Source: Streptomyces olivochromogenes (lineage in GTDB: Bacteria; Actinomycetota; Actinomycetes; Streptomycetales; Streptomycetaceae). Taken from it: a DNA stretch of 64,000 nt. Within the stretch, counting starts at the first letter, position 1; every line of letters begins with the position of its first letter. The DNA is taken from contig NZ_KQ948470.1 of NCBI RefSeq assembly GCF_001514115.1, forward strand, positions 1 to 64,000, in the 5' to 3' direction. The notes below the pieces were generated by a model. That model worked only from the letters and a program-made list of their open reading frames with translations. It did not search any database and was not told the DNA's origin. A program made the translations under genes and the position numbers. Positions 17,607-26,967 of this stretch are shown here, piece by piece.

Positions 17607-18941
17607 ATGACCAAGCGTCATGGTTATGCCCTGCTGGCCGCCGTCATCGCCGTGATCGTGGCCATATCCGGAGCCATATACGTGGGTGTCGCCGCCGACG
17701 ACGGCACCGGCGGCACCCGCAACACCACCGCCGACAACCGCGCCCCGCGCGACTCGGCCGCCCCCGCCTCCGCCGGCACCTGGGTCGGCACCTGGTCGGC
17801 CTCCCCTGCCGGAGCCGAGCCCGGCACCGAGACGAACGGCATGGCGGGCCGCTCCCTGCGCAACGTCGTGCACACGGACGTCGGCGGCACCGAAGCCCGC
17901 ATCACCCTGTCCAACCTCTACGGACAGCAGCCGCTGGACATCACGCACGCCTCGATCGCCGTCGCCGCGGCCGAGAACGACGCGGCGGCGGTGGCCGGCA
18001 CCATGCGCCGCCTCACCTTCTCCGGCAGCACCACCGTGATCGTCCCGGCCGGAGCGCAGATCATGAGCGACGCCGTGCGCGTGCGCATCCCGCGCGACTC
18101 CGACGTCCTCGTGACCACGTACTCCCCGACCCCGTCCGGCCCGGTCACCTACCACCCGCACGCCCGGCAGATCTCGTACGCCGCCCAGGGCGACCGCACC
18201 GAGGACCTGACCGCCACCGCGTACACCGAGCAGACCCCGCACTGGCGCTACCTCACCGCGCTCGACGTACTGAGCGACGAATCCGTCGGCACCGTCGTCG
18301 CCCTGGGCGACTCGATCACCGACGGCATCACCTCCACGGAGGGCGCCAACCACCGCTGGACGGACGTCCTCGCCGCCCGGCTGCGCGCCGCGGCCGGCAC
18401 CGGGGACGTGCCTCGCTTCAGCGTCGTCAACCAGGGCATCAGCGGCAACCAGGTCCTGGCCGAAGGGCTCGGCCGGCCCGCCGACAACCCGAGCGGCCTG
18501 AACCGTCTCGAACGCGACGTGCTCGGCCGTACGAACGTCAAGGCCGTCGTCATCGACCTCGGCGTCAACGACATCCTGCGCAACCAGGGCGAGGTCGATC
18601 CGGTGACCGTCACCGACGGGCTGCGGGAGATGGTGCGGCGGGCGCATGCGCGCGGACTGCGGGTCGTCGGGGCGACGTTGATGCCCTTCGGCGGGCACCG
18701 CGGGTACTCGCGGTCGCGTGACGCCGTACGCCGGGCCGTCAACGCGGAGATCCGCGCGGGGAAGGTGTACGACGCCGTCGTCGACTTCGACGAGGCGTTG
18801 CGGGATCCGTACGATCCGCGGCGGCTGCGGGCCGATTACGACTCCGGGGACCATCTGCACCCCAGTGACAAGGGGTACAAGCGGATGGCGGAGGTGTTCG
18901 AGCTCGGGGACCTGAAGGGGGCGGCGCCTGCGGAGCTGTGA
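17607..18941 (+). CDS. Exported SGNH/GDSL lipase-esterase
   Basis: The 444-residue protein starts at ATG 17607, 10 nt after AGGAGA. An N-terminal hydrophobic segment (LLAAVIAVIVAISGAIYVGVA) is a signal peptide or anchor. The SGNH blocks are present: GDSITDG with the catalytic serine, QGISGNQ with the glycine, GVNDI with the asparagine, and DHLHPSDKGY with the Asp-His pair. An N-terminal beta domain precedes the catalytic part, as in extracellular Streptomyces GDSL enzymes acting on lipids or acylated polysaccharides. The substrate is unknown. Confidence 0.88.
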   Translation: MTKRHGYALLAAVIAVIVAISGAIYVGVAADDGTGGTRNTTADNRAPRDSAAPASAGTWVGTWSASPAGAEPGTETNGMAGRSLRNVVHTDVGGTEARITLSNLYGQQPLDITHASIAVAAAENDAAAVAGTMRRLTFSGSTTVIVPAGAQIMSDAVRVRIPRDSDVLVTTYSPTPSGPVTYHPHARQISYAAQGDRTEDLTATAYTEQTPHWRYLTALDVLSDESVGTVVALGDSITDGITSTEGANHRWTDVLAARLRAAAGTGDVPRFSVVNQGISGNQVLAEGLGRPADNPSGLNRLERDVLGRTNVKAVVIDLGVNDILRNQGEVDPVTVTDGLREMVRRAHARGLRVVGATLMPFGGHRGYSRSRDAVRRAVNAEIRAGKVYDAVVDFDEALRDPYDPRRLRADYDSGDHLHPSDKGYKRMAEVFELGDLKGAAPAEL

Positions 18942-18953
18942 CCTCGGCGGAAT

Positions 18954-19859
18954 CTAGTAGCCGCCGTGCCTCCGCCGATGCCGCTCGTCCCGGCGCTCCC
19001 TGTGCCGTTCCCGGCGCTCCTCCTGGCGCTCCCTGCGTTCCTCGTGGCGTTCGCGGATGAGGTCGTGGGCGTCGTCCAGGGCGTCGAACATGTCGCCGAG
19101 GCCGTCCCGCCGTGAACCCTCCAGTTCCTTGCGGGCGCTCTTGCGCTCCAGCTTCTCCTGGCGGCGCTCCTCCTTCAGGCGCAGCCGCTCGGCACGGGTC
19201 AGCTTGCGCTCCACGCCGACGCCGCCCCAGAACGCGAAGCCCGTGACGATCACGCGCGGGGCGCCCGGGTCCCCGGCCCGCCCCTCCTCGCGGTGGTCGA
19301 AGCCGCCCATGATGCCGATGCCGCGGACGACGACCTCGACGCCGGGCGGCACGATGACGTTCACGCCGCCCATGACGGCGACGACGTTGACGACGACCTC
19401 GCGGTCCGCGAAGTTCGCCTCGCGCAGGTCGATCTCACCGCCGCCCATGAAGGCCAAGGAGTTGAAGCGCTTGGGTACCGTCCAGCGGCCCTTGCGCTCG
19501 AAGCCCGACAGGATCGCGACACCCCACGAGGACGAGCCCTCGCCGCCGACGATCCGCCCCGCCCAACTCCCGCTCTCCTCGGGCTGCTTGACCATGGAGA
19601 CCGGGGCCACGGCGTGCACGCCCGGCAGATCGCGGGTGAGCGGCGCCAGTTCCCTGTACGTCCGCGCCTTGAACGCCGCCTCCAGCCGCTCCTCGAACTC
19701 CTCCATGTCGAGGCGGCCCTCCGCGAGGGCGTCCCGCAGCTGTTCGGCGACCCGCTCACGATCGGCGTCGGAGGCCCGCAGCTCGGGGCTCGGGGATCCG
19801 GGGTCCGGCGGCGTCGGTCGCTGGTCGTCGCTTCCCCTGGAAGGCGCATCCTCGGTCAT
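18954..19859 (-). CDS. DUF1707 protein with LiaF-like domain
   Basis: The 301-residue protein has an N-terminal DUF1707 domain (about residues 28-80; RASDADRERVAEQL, EGRLDMEEFEERL, YRELAPLTRDLP), then a LiaF-like cell-wall-active-antibiotic response region with repeated beta strands (FNSLAFMGGGEIDLREA, VNVVAVMGGVNVIVPPGVEV), and a long basic coiled-coil tail (HEERRERQEERRERHRERR). It has no membrane helix. A role in sensing or scaffolding envelope stress is inferred from the domains. Confidence 0.78.
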   Translation of the reverse strand: MTEDAPSRGSDDQRPTPPDPGSPSPELRASDADRERVAEQLRDALAEGRLDMEEFEERLEAAFKARTYRELAPLTRDLPGVHAVAPVSMVKQPEESGSWAGRIVGGEGSSSWGVAILSGFERKGRWTVPKRFNSLAFMGGGEIDLREANFADREVVVNVVAVMGGVNVIVPPGVEVVVRGIGIMGGFDHREEGRAGDPGAPRVIVTGFAFWGGVGVERKLTRAERLRLKEERRQEKLERKSARKELEGSRRDGLGDMFDALDDAHDLIRERHEERRERQEERRERHRERRDERHRRRHGGY

Positions 19860-19869
19860 GGGACTCAGC

Positions 19870-20871
19870 CTACGAGAGAGCCTTCTCCGCGTACATGCGG
19901 CTGATGACCGCCTCGATGTCCGGCTCCCGCACCGAGAGGTCCACCAAGGGGAACTCGGCCGCGATTCGCGCCACCAGCTCCGCCGCCGACGCCGCCGCGG
20001 GGAAGGCGAGCCACTGCCGGGGCCCCTCCACCTTCACCACCCGCGCCGAGTCCACCTCGATCGGCGGGAGTTCCCGCTCCAGGTCGACCACGAGGGTCCG
20101 CTCGCTCTCCCCCACCTCGTGCAGCCCGGTCAGCGGACCGTCGTACATCAGCCGCCCGTGGTCGATGACCATCACCCGCCGGCACAGCTGCTCGATGTCG
20201 GTGAGGTCGTGCGTGGTCAGCAGCACCGTCGTACCGCGCTCGGCGTTCAGGTCCCGCAGGAAGGAACGGACCTTGGCCTTGCTGATCACATCGAGGCCGA
20301 TGGTGGGTTCGTCGAGGTAGAGGACCTCGGGGTCGTGCAGCAGCGCCGCCCCGATGTCACCGCGCATCCGCTGCCCCAGCGAGAGCTGGCGCACAGGCAC
20401 GTCCAACAGGGCTTCCAGGTCCAGGAGTTCGACACAGCGGTCGAGGTTCTCGCGGTAACGGGCGTCCGGGATCCGGTACATACGGTGCATCAGCCGGTAG
20501 GAGTCGATCAGCGGAAGGTCCCACCACAGGGTCGTACGCTGCCCGAAGACGACCCCGATGCGCTGCGCGAGCCGGGTCCGCTCGCGGGACGGGTCGATGC
20601 CCGCCACCCGCACCCGGCCGGCGCTCGGGGTGAGGATGCCGGTGAGCATCTTGATGGTGGTCGACTTGCCCGCGCCGTTCGGGCCGATGTAGCCCACCAT
20701 CTCACCGCGCGCCACGGTGAAGGAGAGGGAGTCCACGGCCCGCACCTGACGCCGTTCGCTGCGCAGGAAGCCGGTCTTCTTGCGGACGTCGAAGACCTTC
20801 TCGACGCCGTCGAGTTCGATGAAGTCGTCCACCGGATCCCTGACCGGGTCCGCCATCAGGCCTGTTTCCAT
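19870..20871 (-). CDS. ABC exporter ATPase (DUF990-type system)
   Basis: The 333-residue ATPase has Walker A GPNGAGKST (about residue 63), signature LSLGQRMRGD, Walker B EVLYLDEPTIGLD and the switch histidine in LLTTHDLTD. It has an insertion between the first strands (VRKKTGFLRSERR), typical of the ATPases paired with DUF990 permeases. It is the last gene of a three-gene operon with the two permeases at 20878 and 21770. Systems of this type include a cyanobacterial viologen exporter; the substrate here is unknown. Confidence 0.88.
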   Translation of the reverse strand: METGLMADPVRDPVDDFIELDGVEKVFDVRKKTGFLRSERRQVRAVDSLSFTVARGEMVGYIGPNGAGKSTTIKMLTGILTPSAGRVRVAGIDPSRERTRLAQRIGVVFGQRTTLWWDLPLIDSYRLMHRMYRIPDARYRENLDRCVELLDLEALLDVPVRQLSLGQRMRGDIGAALLHDPEVLYLDEPTIGLDVISKAKVRSFLRDLNAERGTTVLLTTHDLTDIEQLCRRVMVIDHGRLMYDGPLTGLHEVGESERTLVVDLERELPPIEVDSARVVKVEGPRQWLAFPAAASAAELVARIAAEFPLVDLSVREPDIEAVISRMYAEKALS

Positions 20872-20877
20872 GTCGGT

Positions 20878-21777
20878 TCAACTCCCCGTGCTGCGATACG
20901 AACGAAGTCCCGCCCGCCAGACGAGGCCCGCCAGCGCGCAGCAGCCCGCCGCGATCAGGGGCGGGGTGAAGGCGATCCAGGTCGGCAGGTCGAGCGGATA
21001 GGGCCGGCCCAGCACGTACAGCCCGGGCAGCCAGTTCACGAAGGCCAGCGGGAGCACGAAGGTGACCCCGCGCACCAGGTCCTTGGCGAAGACGGTCGGC
21101 GGGTACTGCAGGAGCGTGGTGCCGCCGTACGTGAAGGAGTTCTGCACCTCGGAGGCGTCCTGCGCGATGAACTGGAAGGCTCCGCCCGCCACGAACACGG
21201 CCGCGAAGATGGCGGCGCCGCAGAGCAGCATCAGCGGGACCATGAGCAGTCTGAGCGGCGTCCAGTCGATGTCGAGCACGGAGATCGCGTACGCGAGGAC
21301 CAGCAGCCCCTGGGTGACCCGGCCGAGGCGACGCAGCGCGAAGCGGTCGGCGGCGACCTGGGCGAGTACGGGGACGGGGCGTACGAGGAGCGTGTCGAGG
21401 GTGCCGTCGCGCACCCGGCGCCCGAGCCGGTCCATCGAGCCGACCACCAGGTCCGTGATCCCGAAGGAGGTGGCCGAGATTCCGTACAGGAAGGCGACCT
21501 CGGGCAGGCTGTAGCCGCCGAGCCGGTCGACCCGCGAGAACATCAGCAGGACGGCCACGAAGTCGAGGCCGGTCGCCGCGAAGTTCCCGAAGGTGGTCAT
21601 CACGAAGGAGGCGCGGTAGGCCATCGTGGAGCGGATCCACATCCCGGCGATCATCCGGTAGGCGCGGAATCCGTCCCGCACCCGGGCATACGTCCCCTGC
21701 GGCGCACCCAGCACCGCCGAAGCCACCCGCTCCCCGGAACCCCGCGAGGTTTCCGGTACCTCTGTCGAGTCAGCCAC
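20878..21777 (-). CDS. ABC-2 type permease (DUF990), second subunit
   Basis: The 299-residue protein has about six membrane helices and the DUF990 features FLYGISATSFGITDLVVGSMDRLGRRVRDG around the second loop (residues ~95-125) and DTLLVRPVPV. It begins 8 bp inside the upstream permease gene and ends 6 bp before the ATPase gene, so translation is coupled. It would form a heterodimeric channel with the other permease. Confidence 0.85.
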   Translation of the reverse strand: MADSTEVPETSRGSGERVASAVLGAPQGTYARVRDGFRAYRMIAGMWIRSTMAYRASFVMTTFGNFAATGLDFVAVLLMFSRVDRLGGYSLPEVAFLYGISATSFGITDLVVGSMDRLGRRVRDGTLDTLLVRPVPVLAQVAADRFALRRLGRVTQGLLVLAYAISVLDIDWTPLRLLMVPLMLLCGAAIFAAVFVAGGAFQFIAQDASEVQNSFTYGGTTLLQYPPTVFAKDLVRGVTFVLPLAFVNWLPGLYVLGRPYPLDLPTWIAFTPPLIAAGCCALAGLVWRAGLRSYRSTGS

Positions 21778-22570
21778 CCTGCACCACCACCCTCCGTGTC
21801 GCCACCGACTGGATCAGTCGGCCCAGGGTCAGGAGCCCCAGTGCCCAGGACGCCTGGAAGGCGTACGTGCCGAGGGGGTCCGCGGTGCCGAGCAGGACGT
21901 CCGCGGGACCCTGGACCAGGGACGACCAGGGCAGGGCGCGTACGACCTCGCCCAGCGCGCCCGGGAAGACGTTCAGCGGCAGCAGCATCCCCGAGCAGAA
22001 GACACCCGCGATCATGTACATCTGCGCCACGCCCGCCCCGTCGAGCAGCCAGAACGCGGACAGGGCCACCAGGTAGCGGAGCGAGAAGCTGACGACTGTT
22101 CCGAGCACGACCGCGATCAGGAACGCGATCCAGGTCAGCGGGTCTGCGGGGAGCGCCAGTTCGAAGAAGAGCGCGCCGAACGCCAGGGGCACCGCTCCGC
22201 GCCCCAGCAGATGGAACATGGCCCGCCCCGCGTCCTGGGACAGCCACCACAACTGGAGGTCGGCGGGCCGGTACAGGTCGATCGCGATGTCACCCGTACG
22301 GATGCGCTCGATCAACTCGTCCTCGAAGCCGCCGCCCATCGTCGCCATCGCCATGAGCAGCGCCTGGGAGAGCCACACATAGGTGAGCGCCTGGGCCTGG
22401 TCATAGCCGCCGAGGTGCGGTTTCTCGTCCCACAGGGCCATGAAGACGTACGCCAGGATCAGCCCGAAGACGGTGTTGGTGAACACCCCCGCCGCCGTCG
22501 CCGTCCGATAAGTGGCGTAGCGCCGGAACCCGCCCACCGCGACGGCCGTGTACAACCGCCCTGTCCCCAC
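21770..22570 (-). CDS. ABC-2 type permease, first subunit
   Basis: The 266-residue protein has about six membrane helices. GFRRYATYRTATAAGVFTNTVFG leads into helix 1 (split near residues 14-36), and ELIERIRTGDIAIDLYRPADLQ is the conserved amphipathic loop shared with DUF990 partners. The GTG start at 22570 has AAGGAGG 9 nt upstream. It is the first gene of the exporter operon, overlapping the second by 8 bp. Confidence 0.85.
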   Translation of the reverse strand: MGTGRLYTAVAVGGFRRYATYRTATAAGVFTNTVFGLILAYVFMALWDEKPHLGGYDQAQALTYVWLSQALLMAMATMGGGFEDELIERIRTGDIAIDLYRPADLQLWWLSQDAGRAMFHLLGRGAVPLAFGALFFELALPADPLTWIAFLIAVVLGTVVSFSLRYLVALSAFWLLDGAGVAQMYMIAGVFCSGMLLPLNVFPGALGEVVRALPWSSLVQGPADVLLGTADPLGTYAFQASWALGLLTLGRLIQSVATRRVVVQGG

Positions 22571-22779
22571 GAGGATGTCCTCCTTGCGTCAAAAGGGCCG
22601 CTGTGGCCGAAGCGCAGGAGCCTAGCCCCGCCCGGCTTCGCCTGCCAGGCATTTTCAGGCGCGACACGTGCCGGGATCCGGGAACGGAACGCTTGGTGCG
22701 ACAGTCTTCATCAGGGGGCGCACCAGGCGTATGAGGGCGTACGGGAACGTACGATGCGAAACAGGAGTCCGGCGAACAG

Positions 22780-25266
22780 ATGAGTGACAAGCCGCAGCCG
22801 CAGCAGAGCAGCCAGGGCTGGGCCCCGGAGAAACCGGAACCGGCGCCTCAAGCGGCACCGGACGGCCCGGACAGCGACGGCGCACCGGGCGATCCGGGTG
22901 GGACGGACACGCCGGGGAAGCCGGGGAAGAAGCCCAGGCGGAAGCGGACGGGCTGGGGGCGGCTCATCCCGACCTGGCGGATGGTGTTCGGCACGTTCCT
23001 CGGCGCGATACTGCTTGTGATCGGCCTGTTCGCACTCGGCTACTACCTGGTCAAGATCCCGCCCGCGAACGCCGCCGCGACCAAGCAGAGCAACGTCTAC
23101 CTGTACGCGGACGGCAGCCAGCTCGCCCGCGACGGCGAGGTCAACCGCGAGAACGTGACGCTCGCTCAGATCTCGAAGGACGCCCAGCACGCGACGCTCG
23201 CCGCCGAGGACCGCGACTTCTACACCGAGTCGGCCGTCGACCCCAAGGCGATGATCCGCGCCGGCTGGAACACCGCCACCGGCAAGGGCAGGCAGTCCGG
23301 TTCGACGATCACCCAGCAGTACGTGAAGAACTACTACCTGGGCCAGGAGCAGACCGCCACGCGGAAGGTGAAGGAGTTCTTCATCTCCATCAAGCTCGAC
23401 CGCCAGAAGAGCAAGGACGACATCCTCGAGGGCTACCTCAACACCAGCTACTACGGCCGCAACGCGTACGGCATCCAGGCCGCCGCCCAGGCGTACTACG
23501 GCGTCGACGCCAAGAACCTGACGCTCGGTCAGGGTGCCTACCTCGCCGCGCTCCTGAACGCGCCGAGCGAGTACGACGTGGTCGCGCACCCCGAGAACAA
23601 GTCCGCGGCCCTCGCCCGCTGGAACTACGTCCTCGACGGCATGGTCAAGAAGAACTGGCTGACCCCGGCGGAACGGGCCAAGGTCACGTTCCCGCAGCCC
23701 AAGCAGGAAGTGGTCGCGGCCGCCATGTCGGGCCAGCGCGGCTACCTGGTGCAGGCGGTCAAGGACTACCTCGTCTCGAACAAGGTCATCGACGAGGACA
23801 CCCTGACCACCGGCGGCTACCGCATCACGACCACACTCCAGAAGTCCCGGCAGAACGCCTTCGTGAAGGCCGTCGACGACCAGGTGATGTCGAACCTCGA
23901 CAAGAAGAACCGCAAGGTCGACCGGTACGTCCGCGCCGGCGGCGTCTCCATCGACCCGGCCACCGGCAAGGTCGTCGCGATGTACGGCGGCATCGACTAC
24001 ACCAAGCAGTACGTCAACAACGCGACACGCCGTGACTACCAGGTCGGCTCCACCTTCAAGCCGTTCGTCTTCACCTCGGCCGTGCAGAACGGCTCGCTGA
24101 CGCAGGACGGCCGCACGATCACCCCGAACACGGTCTACGACGGCACCAACACGCGCCCCGTGCAGGGCTGGAACGGCGGCTCGTACGCGCCCGAGAACGA
24201 GGACAAGACCTCGTACGGGCCCATCACGGTACGCACCGCCACCGACAAGTCCGTCAACGCCGTGTACGCGCAGATGGCCGTCGACGTCGACCCCGGCAGG
24301 GTCAAGCAGACCGCCGAAGCCCTCGGCATCCCCTCCGACACTCCCGACCTGACCGGCACCCCGTCCATCGCGCTCGGCCCGTCCACGGCCAGCGTCCTCG
24401 ACATGGCGGAGGCGTACGCGACACTCGCCAACCATGGTCGGCACGGCACGTACACGCTCGTCGAGAAGGTCACCAAGGACGGCACGTCGGCCGTGAGCCT
24501 GCCCAGGCAGGAAACCGAGCAGGCGGTGCCCCGGGAGGCCGCGGACACCACCACGTCCATCCTGCAGAGCGTCGTCGAGGGCGGCACCGGTACCGCCGCG
24601 CTGGCCGCCGACCGGCCCGCCGCGGGCAAGACCGGCACCGCGGAGGAGGACCAGGCGGCCTGGTTCGCGGGCTACACCCCCGACCTCGCCACCGTCGTCG
24701 CCGTCATGGGCCAGGACCCCGACACCGGCACCCACGAGTCGCTCTACGGCGCCCTGGGCCAGCCCCGCATCAACGGCGGCGGCTACCCGGCGCAGATCTG
24801 GGCGCAGTACACGAAGGCCGCGCTCAAGGGCAGCGGCCTGAAGGAATTCGACCTCCGGCTCCAGCCGGGCGCGGAGGAGCAGCAGCTCCCGAGCACCGAC
24901 CCCACCGACCAGTCCCCCGACACCGGCGACGAGGACGACGGGGGCCAGACCACCGGTGGAACGGCCTCCCAGAGCCCGCCCTCGGATGAGACGCAGGGCC
25001 AGACCCAGGGGCAGACGGACGGCCAGACCCAGGGCCGGACGGAGGGCCAGACCGAAGGTCAGACGCAGGGCCAGACCGACGGCGGCACCACCACCGGGGG
25101 CGGCACGACCGACGGGACGACCACCGGCGGCGGCACCACGGACGCCGGCACCACCACCGGCGGCGACACCGCGGCCCCGTCGGGCGGGACCACGGACGGC
25201 GGCGGTACGGCGGGGACGACCGCGGGAGCGGGGCCACTGAGCGGACTGACGTCACGAAAACCGTGA
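22780..25266 (+). CDS. Class A penicillin-binding protein (GT51 + transpeptidase)
   Basis: The 828-residue bifunctional cell-wall synthase has a proline/charged cytosolic N-terminus and one membrane helix (about 70-95). A GT51 transglycosylase domain follows with the catalytic EDRDFY (about 141) and GGSTITQQ-like GSTITQQYVKN. The transpeptidase domain carries SxxK in GSTFKPF (about 423), SVN and KTGT (about 617). It polymerises and cross-links peptidoglycan outside the membrane. The last 130 residues are low-complexity Gln/Thr/Gly repeats (GQTQGQTDGQT then GGGTTDG), a likely wall-spanning tail. Confidence 0.93.
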   Translation: MSDKPQPQQSSQGWAPEKPEPAPQAAPDGPDSDGAPGDPGGTDTPGKPGKKPRRKRTGWGRLIPTWRMVFGTFLGAILLVIGLFALGYYLVKIPPANAAATKQSNVYLYADGSQLARDGEVNRENVTLAQISKDAQHATLAAEDRDFYTESAVDPKAMIRAGWNTATGKGRQSGSTITQQYVKNYYLGQEQTATRKVKEFFISIKLDRQKSKDDILEGYLNTSYYGRNAYGIQAAAQAYYGVDAKNLTLGQGAYLAALLNAPSEYDVVAHPENKSAALARWNYVLDGMVKKNWLTPAERAKVTFPQPKQEVVAAAMSGQRGYLVQAVKDYLVSNKVIDEDTLTTGGYRITTTLQKSRQNAFVKAVDDQVMSNLDKKNRKVDRYVRAGGVSIDPATGKVVAMYGGIDYTKQYVNNATRRDYQVGSTFKPFVFTSAVQNGSLTQDGRTITPNTVYDGTNTRPVQGWNGGSYAPENEDKTSYGPITVRTATDKSVNAVYAQMAVDVDPGRVKQTAEALGIPSDTPDLTGTPSIALGPSTASVLDMAEAYATLANHGRHGTYTLVEKVTKDGTSAVSLPRQETEQAVPREAADTTTSILQSVVEGGTGTAALAADRPAAGKTGTAEEDQAAWFAGYTPDLATVVAVMGQDPDTGTHESLYGALGQPRINGGGYPAQIWAQYTKAALKGSGLKEFDLRLQPGAEEQQLPSTDPTDQSPDTGDEDDGGQTTGGTASQSPPSDETQGQTQGQTDGQTQGRTEGQTEGQTQGQTDGGTTTGGGTTDGTTTGGGTTDAGTTTGGDTAAPSGGTTDGGGTAGTTAGAGPLSGLTSRKP

Positions 25267-25292
25267 CCCGCAGCAGCGACCCGCGGGAACTC

Positions 25293-25348
25293 AGATCCTC
25301 AGATCCCCAGATCTTTAGATCCTTAGATCCTTAGATCCCCAGATCCTT
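25293..25348. repeat. 8-bp tandem repeat overlapping the end of bcp
   Basis: AGATC recurs at exactly 8-bp steps from 25293 to 25341 (seven units, AGATCCTC / AGATCCCC / AGATCTTT / AGATCCTT types). The stop codon and last three codons of bcp lie within it. Confidence 0.85.
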
Positions 25349-25798
25349 GATGATCTTCGCCACGTGGCCGGTCGCCTTGACGTTGTACAGCGCCCGCTCG
25401 ACCTTGCCCTCCTCGTCCACGATCACCGTGGAGCGGATGACGCCGACGACCGTCTTGCCGTACAGCTTCTTCTCGCCGAAGGCGCCGTACGCCTCCAGGA
25501 CGGTCTTGTCGGGGTCGCCGACCAGGGTGACCTTCAGGGACTCCTTCTCGCGGAACTTGGCGAGCTTCTCGGGCTTGTCCGGGGAGACGCCGATGACGTC
25601 GTACCCGGCACCGGCCAGCACGTCGAGGTTGTCCGTGAAGTCGCAGGCCTGCTTCGTGCAGCCGGGGGTCAGGGCGGCCGGGTAGAAGTAGACGATGACC
25701 TTGCGGCCCTTGTGGTCGGCGAGGGAGACCTCGTTGCCGTCGGCGTCGGGCAGGGTGAAGGCGGGGGCGGTGTCGCCGGGCTGGAGTCGCTCGCTCAT
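25331..25798 (-). CDS. bcp: Thioredoxin-dependent thiol peroxidase (PrxQ/BCP)
   Basis: The 155-residue cytosolic peroxiredoxin reduces peroxides using thioredoxin. The active site is PAALTPGCTKQAC, with peroxidatic Cys47 and resolving Cys52 five residues later, the PrxQ arrangement. GVSPDKPEKLAKF and the RSTVIVDEEGKV strand are typical. Full length matches the family. The final codons lie in an 8-bp tandem repeat, so the C-terminus could vary between strains. Confidence 0.93.
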   Translation of the reverse strand: MSERLQPGDTAPAFTLPDADGNEVSLADHKGRKVIVYFYPAALTPGCTKQACDFTDNLDVLAGAGYDVIGVSPDKPEKLAKFREKESLKVTLVGDPDKTVLEAYGAFGEKKLYGKTVVGVIRSTVIVDEEGKVERALYNVKATGHVAKIIKDLGI

Positions 25799-25944
25799 CG
25801 GTACCTCACGTGGCCGGGGTGAATGCTTACGGGACTACGGGAACGAGCGTAATGGGGGTGCCGAGGGGTGAGCGGCGGCCCGAGCTGACAGACTGTCGGC
25901 GGCACAGAGACAAAGCTTGAGAACACGACCACGGAGGCAGCGCG

Positions 25945-26283
25945 GTGTCGGATACGTCGAGAACGTCGGATACCAGGACTCCGGCGCAGATCGAGGCGGA
26001 CATCAAGCGCCGCCGCGAAACACTCGCCGAGACGCTCGACGAGATCGGCGTGCGGGTCCACCCGAAGACGATCGTCGGGGACGCCAAGGCCAAGGTCGCC
26101 TCCCAGATCGACCACACGCTCGGCCGCGCCTACGTCGGCGTCAACCGGGTCGTCGGCGATGCGAAGGGGCAGTTCGTCACCGAGGACGGCGCGCCACGCC
26201 TGGAGCGCATCGTGCCCCTCGCGCTCGTCGCGGTCGGGCTCGTGGGCCTGATGGTGGCGGGCTCACGGCGACGCAAGCGCTGA
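25945..26283 (+). CDS. DUF3618 small membrane protein
   Basis: The 112-residue protein shows the DUF3618 N-terminal helix (TPAQIEADIKRRRETLAETLDEI split near residues 12-34) and one C-terminal membrane helix (PLALVAVGLVGLMVAG) followed by RRRKR. The GTG start has GGAGG about 8 nt upstream. The family is actinobacterial and its function unknown. It is divergent from bcp. Confidence 0.85.
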   Translation: MSDTSRTSDTRTPAQIEADIKRRRETLAETLDEIGVRVHPKTIVGDAKAKVASQIDHTLGRAYVGVNRVVGDAKGQFVTEDGAPRLERIVPLALVAVGLVGLMVAGSRRRKR

Positions 26284-26433
26284 CAACGACTCGGCCCCGC
26301 TCGACTCGGCTCCGGGTCAATCGGCTCCGGCTCGATCCGGCTCGCCCCCGGCCCGATCGTCTCAACTCGACTCGACCCGGCCGGGCGCGACCCGGCTGCG
26401 TACGGACGGCTCAAAGGCAGGTAGGTTCTGGAC

Positions 26434-26790
26434 GTGAGCGCCAATCGGGACAAGCAGACCCCCCACCACGACAAGTTGCCCATCCGGATGCTGCACGACC
26501 GCGTGCTGGTGCGGCAGGACGCCGCCGAGGGCGAGCGGCGTTCCGGCGGCGGCATCCTGATCCCCGCGACGGCGGCCGTCGGACGGCGCCTCGCCTGGGC
26601 CGAGGTCGTCGCGGTCGGACAGAACGTACGGACGGTGGAACCGGGCGACCGTGTCCTCTACGACCCCGAGGACCGGGCCGAGGTCGAGGTGCGGGGAATC
26701 GCGTACGTGCTGATGCGCGAGCGCGATCTGCACGCCGTGGCGGCGGACCGCTTCGAGGGCTCCGAGGACTCGACGGGCTTGTATTTGTAG
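26434..26790 (+). CDS. GroES-like co-chaperonin
   Basis: The 118-residue protein matches the Cpn10 fold: IRMLHDRVLVRQDAAEG at the start, a mobile-loop region SGGGILIPATA, AEVVAVGQNV, EPGDRVLYDPE and a YVLMRERDLHAV end. No groEL is adjacent, so this is a stand-alone paralogue rather than the main groES. The C-terminal extension (FEGSEDSTGLYL) is unusual. A strong terminator follows. Confidence 0.8.
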   Translation: MSANRDKQTPHHDKLPIRMLHDRVLVRQDAAEGERRSGGGILIPATAAVGRRLAWAEVVAVGQNVRTVEPGDRVLYDPEDRAEVEVRGIAYVLMRERDLHAVAADRFEGSEDSTGLYL

Positions 26791-26807
26791 GGCGCAGCTG
26801 ACCTGAC

Positions 26808-26839
26808 GGGGCTGGTGACCATGGTCACCAGCCCCTTTT
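26808..26839 (+). terminator. Rho-independent terminator after the GroES-like gene
   Basis: GGGGCTGGTGACC and GGTCACCAGCCCC form a perfect 13-bp stem around AT, followed by TTTT. It separates the GroES-like gene from the riboswitch-controlled exporter. Confidence 0.88.
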
Positions 26840-26874
26840 GCCTGTGCTTTGCTACCGTGGAAGGCGTTGGAAGG

Positions 26875-26937
26875 ACCCCGACGAGACGCGCCGTACCGGG
26901 CGGAGAGCGAAAGAGCTCCCAGGCAAAGACGACGCAC
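26875..26937 (+). ncRNA. Probable guanidine-III riboswitch
   Basis: The segment begins CCCCGACGAGACGCGCCGTA, continues with CCGGG, a short extra hairpin, and AAAGACGACGC. This follows the guanidine-III (ykkC-III) consensus CGACGAG-GCGCCGUACC-GG...AAGACGxCGC that I remember from actinobacterial RNAs, including the P1 pairing and the pseudoknot-forming GCGCC/GACGC parts. It lies directly before the SMR guanidinium exporter, and its 3' end is close to the ribosome-binding site, suggesting control of translation. Confidence 0.75.
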
Positions 26938-26967
26938 CCCTGTTGATCACTCACGGAGGTGCCTCTC

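Noticed and set aside
19870..22570. Antibiotic self-resistance exporter of a biosynthetic cluster
   Set aside because: No biosynthetic genes are near; the ABC system is of a housekeeping DUF990 type.
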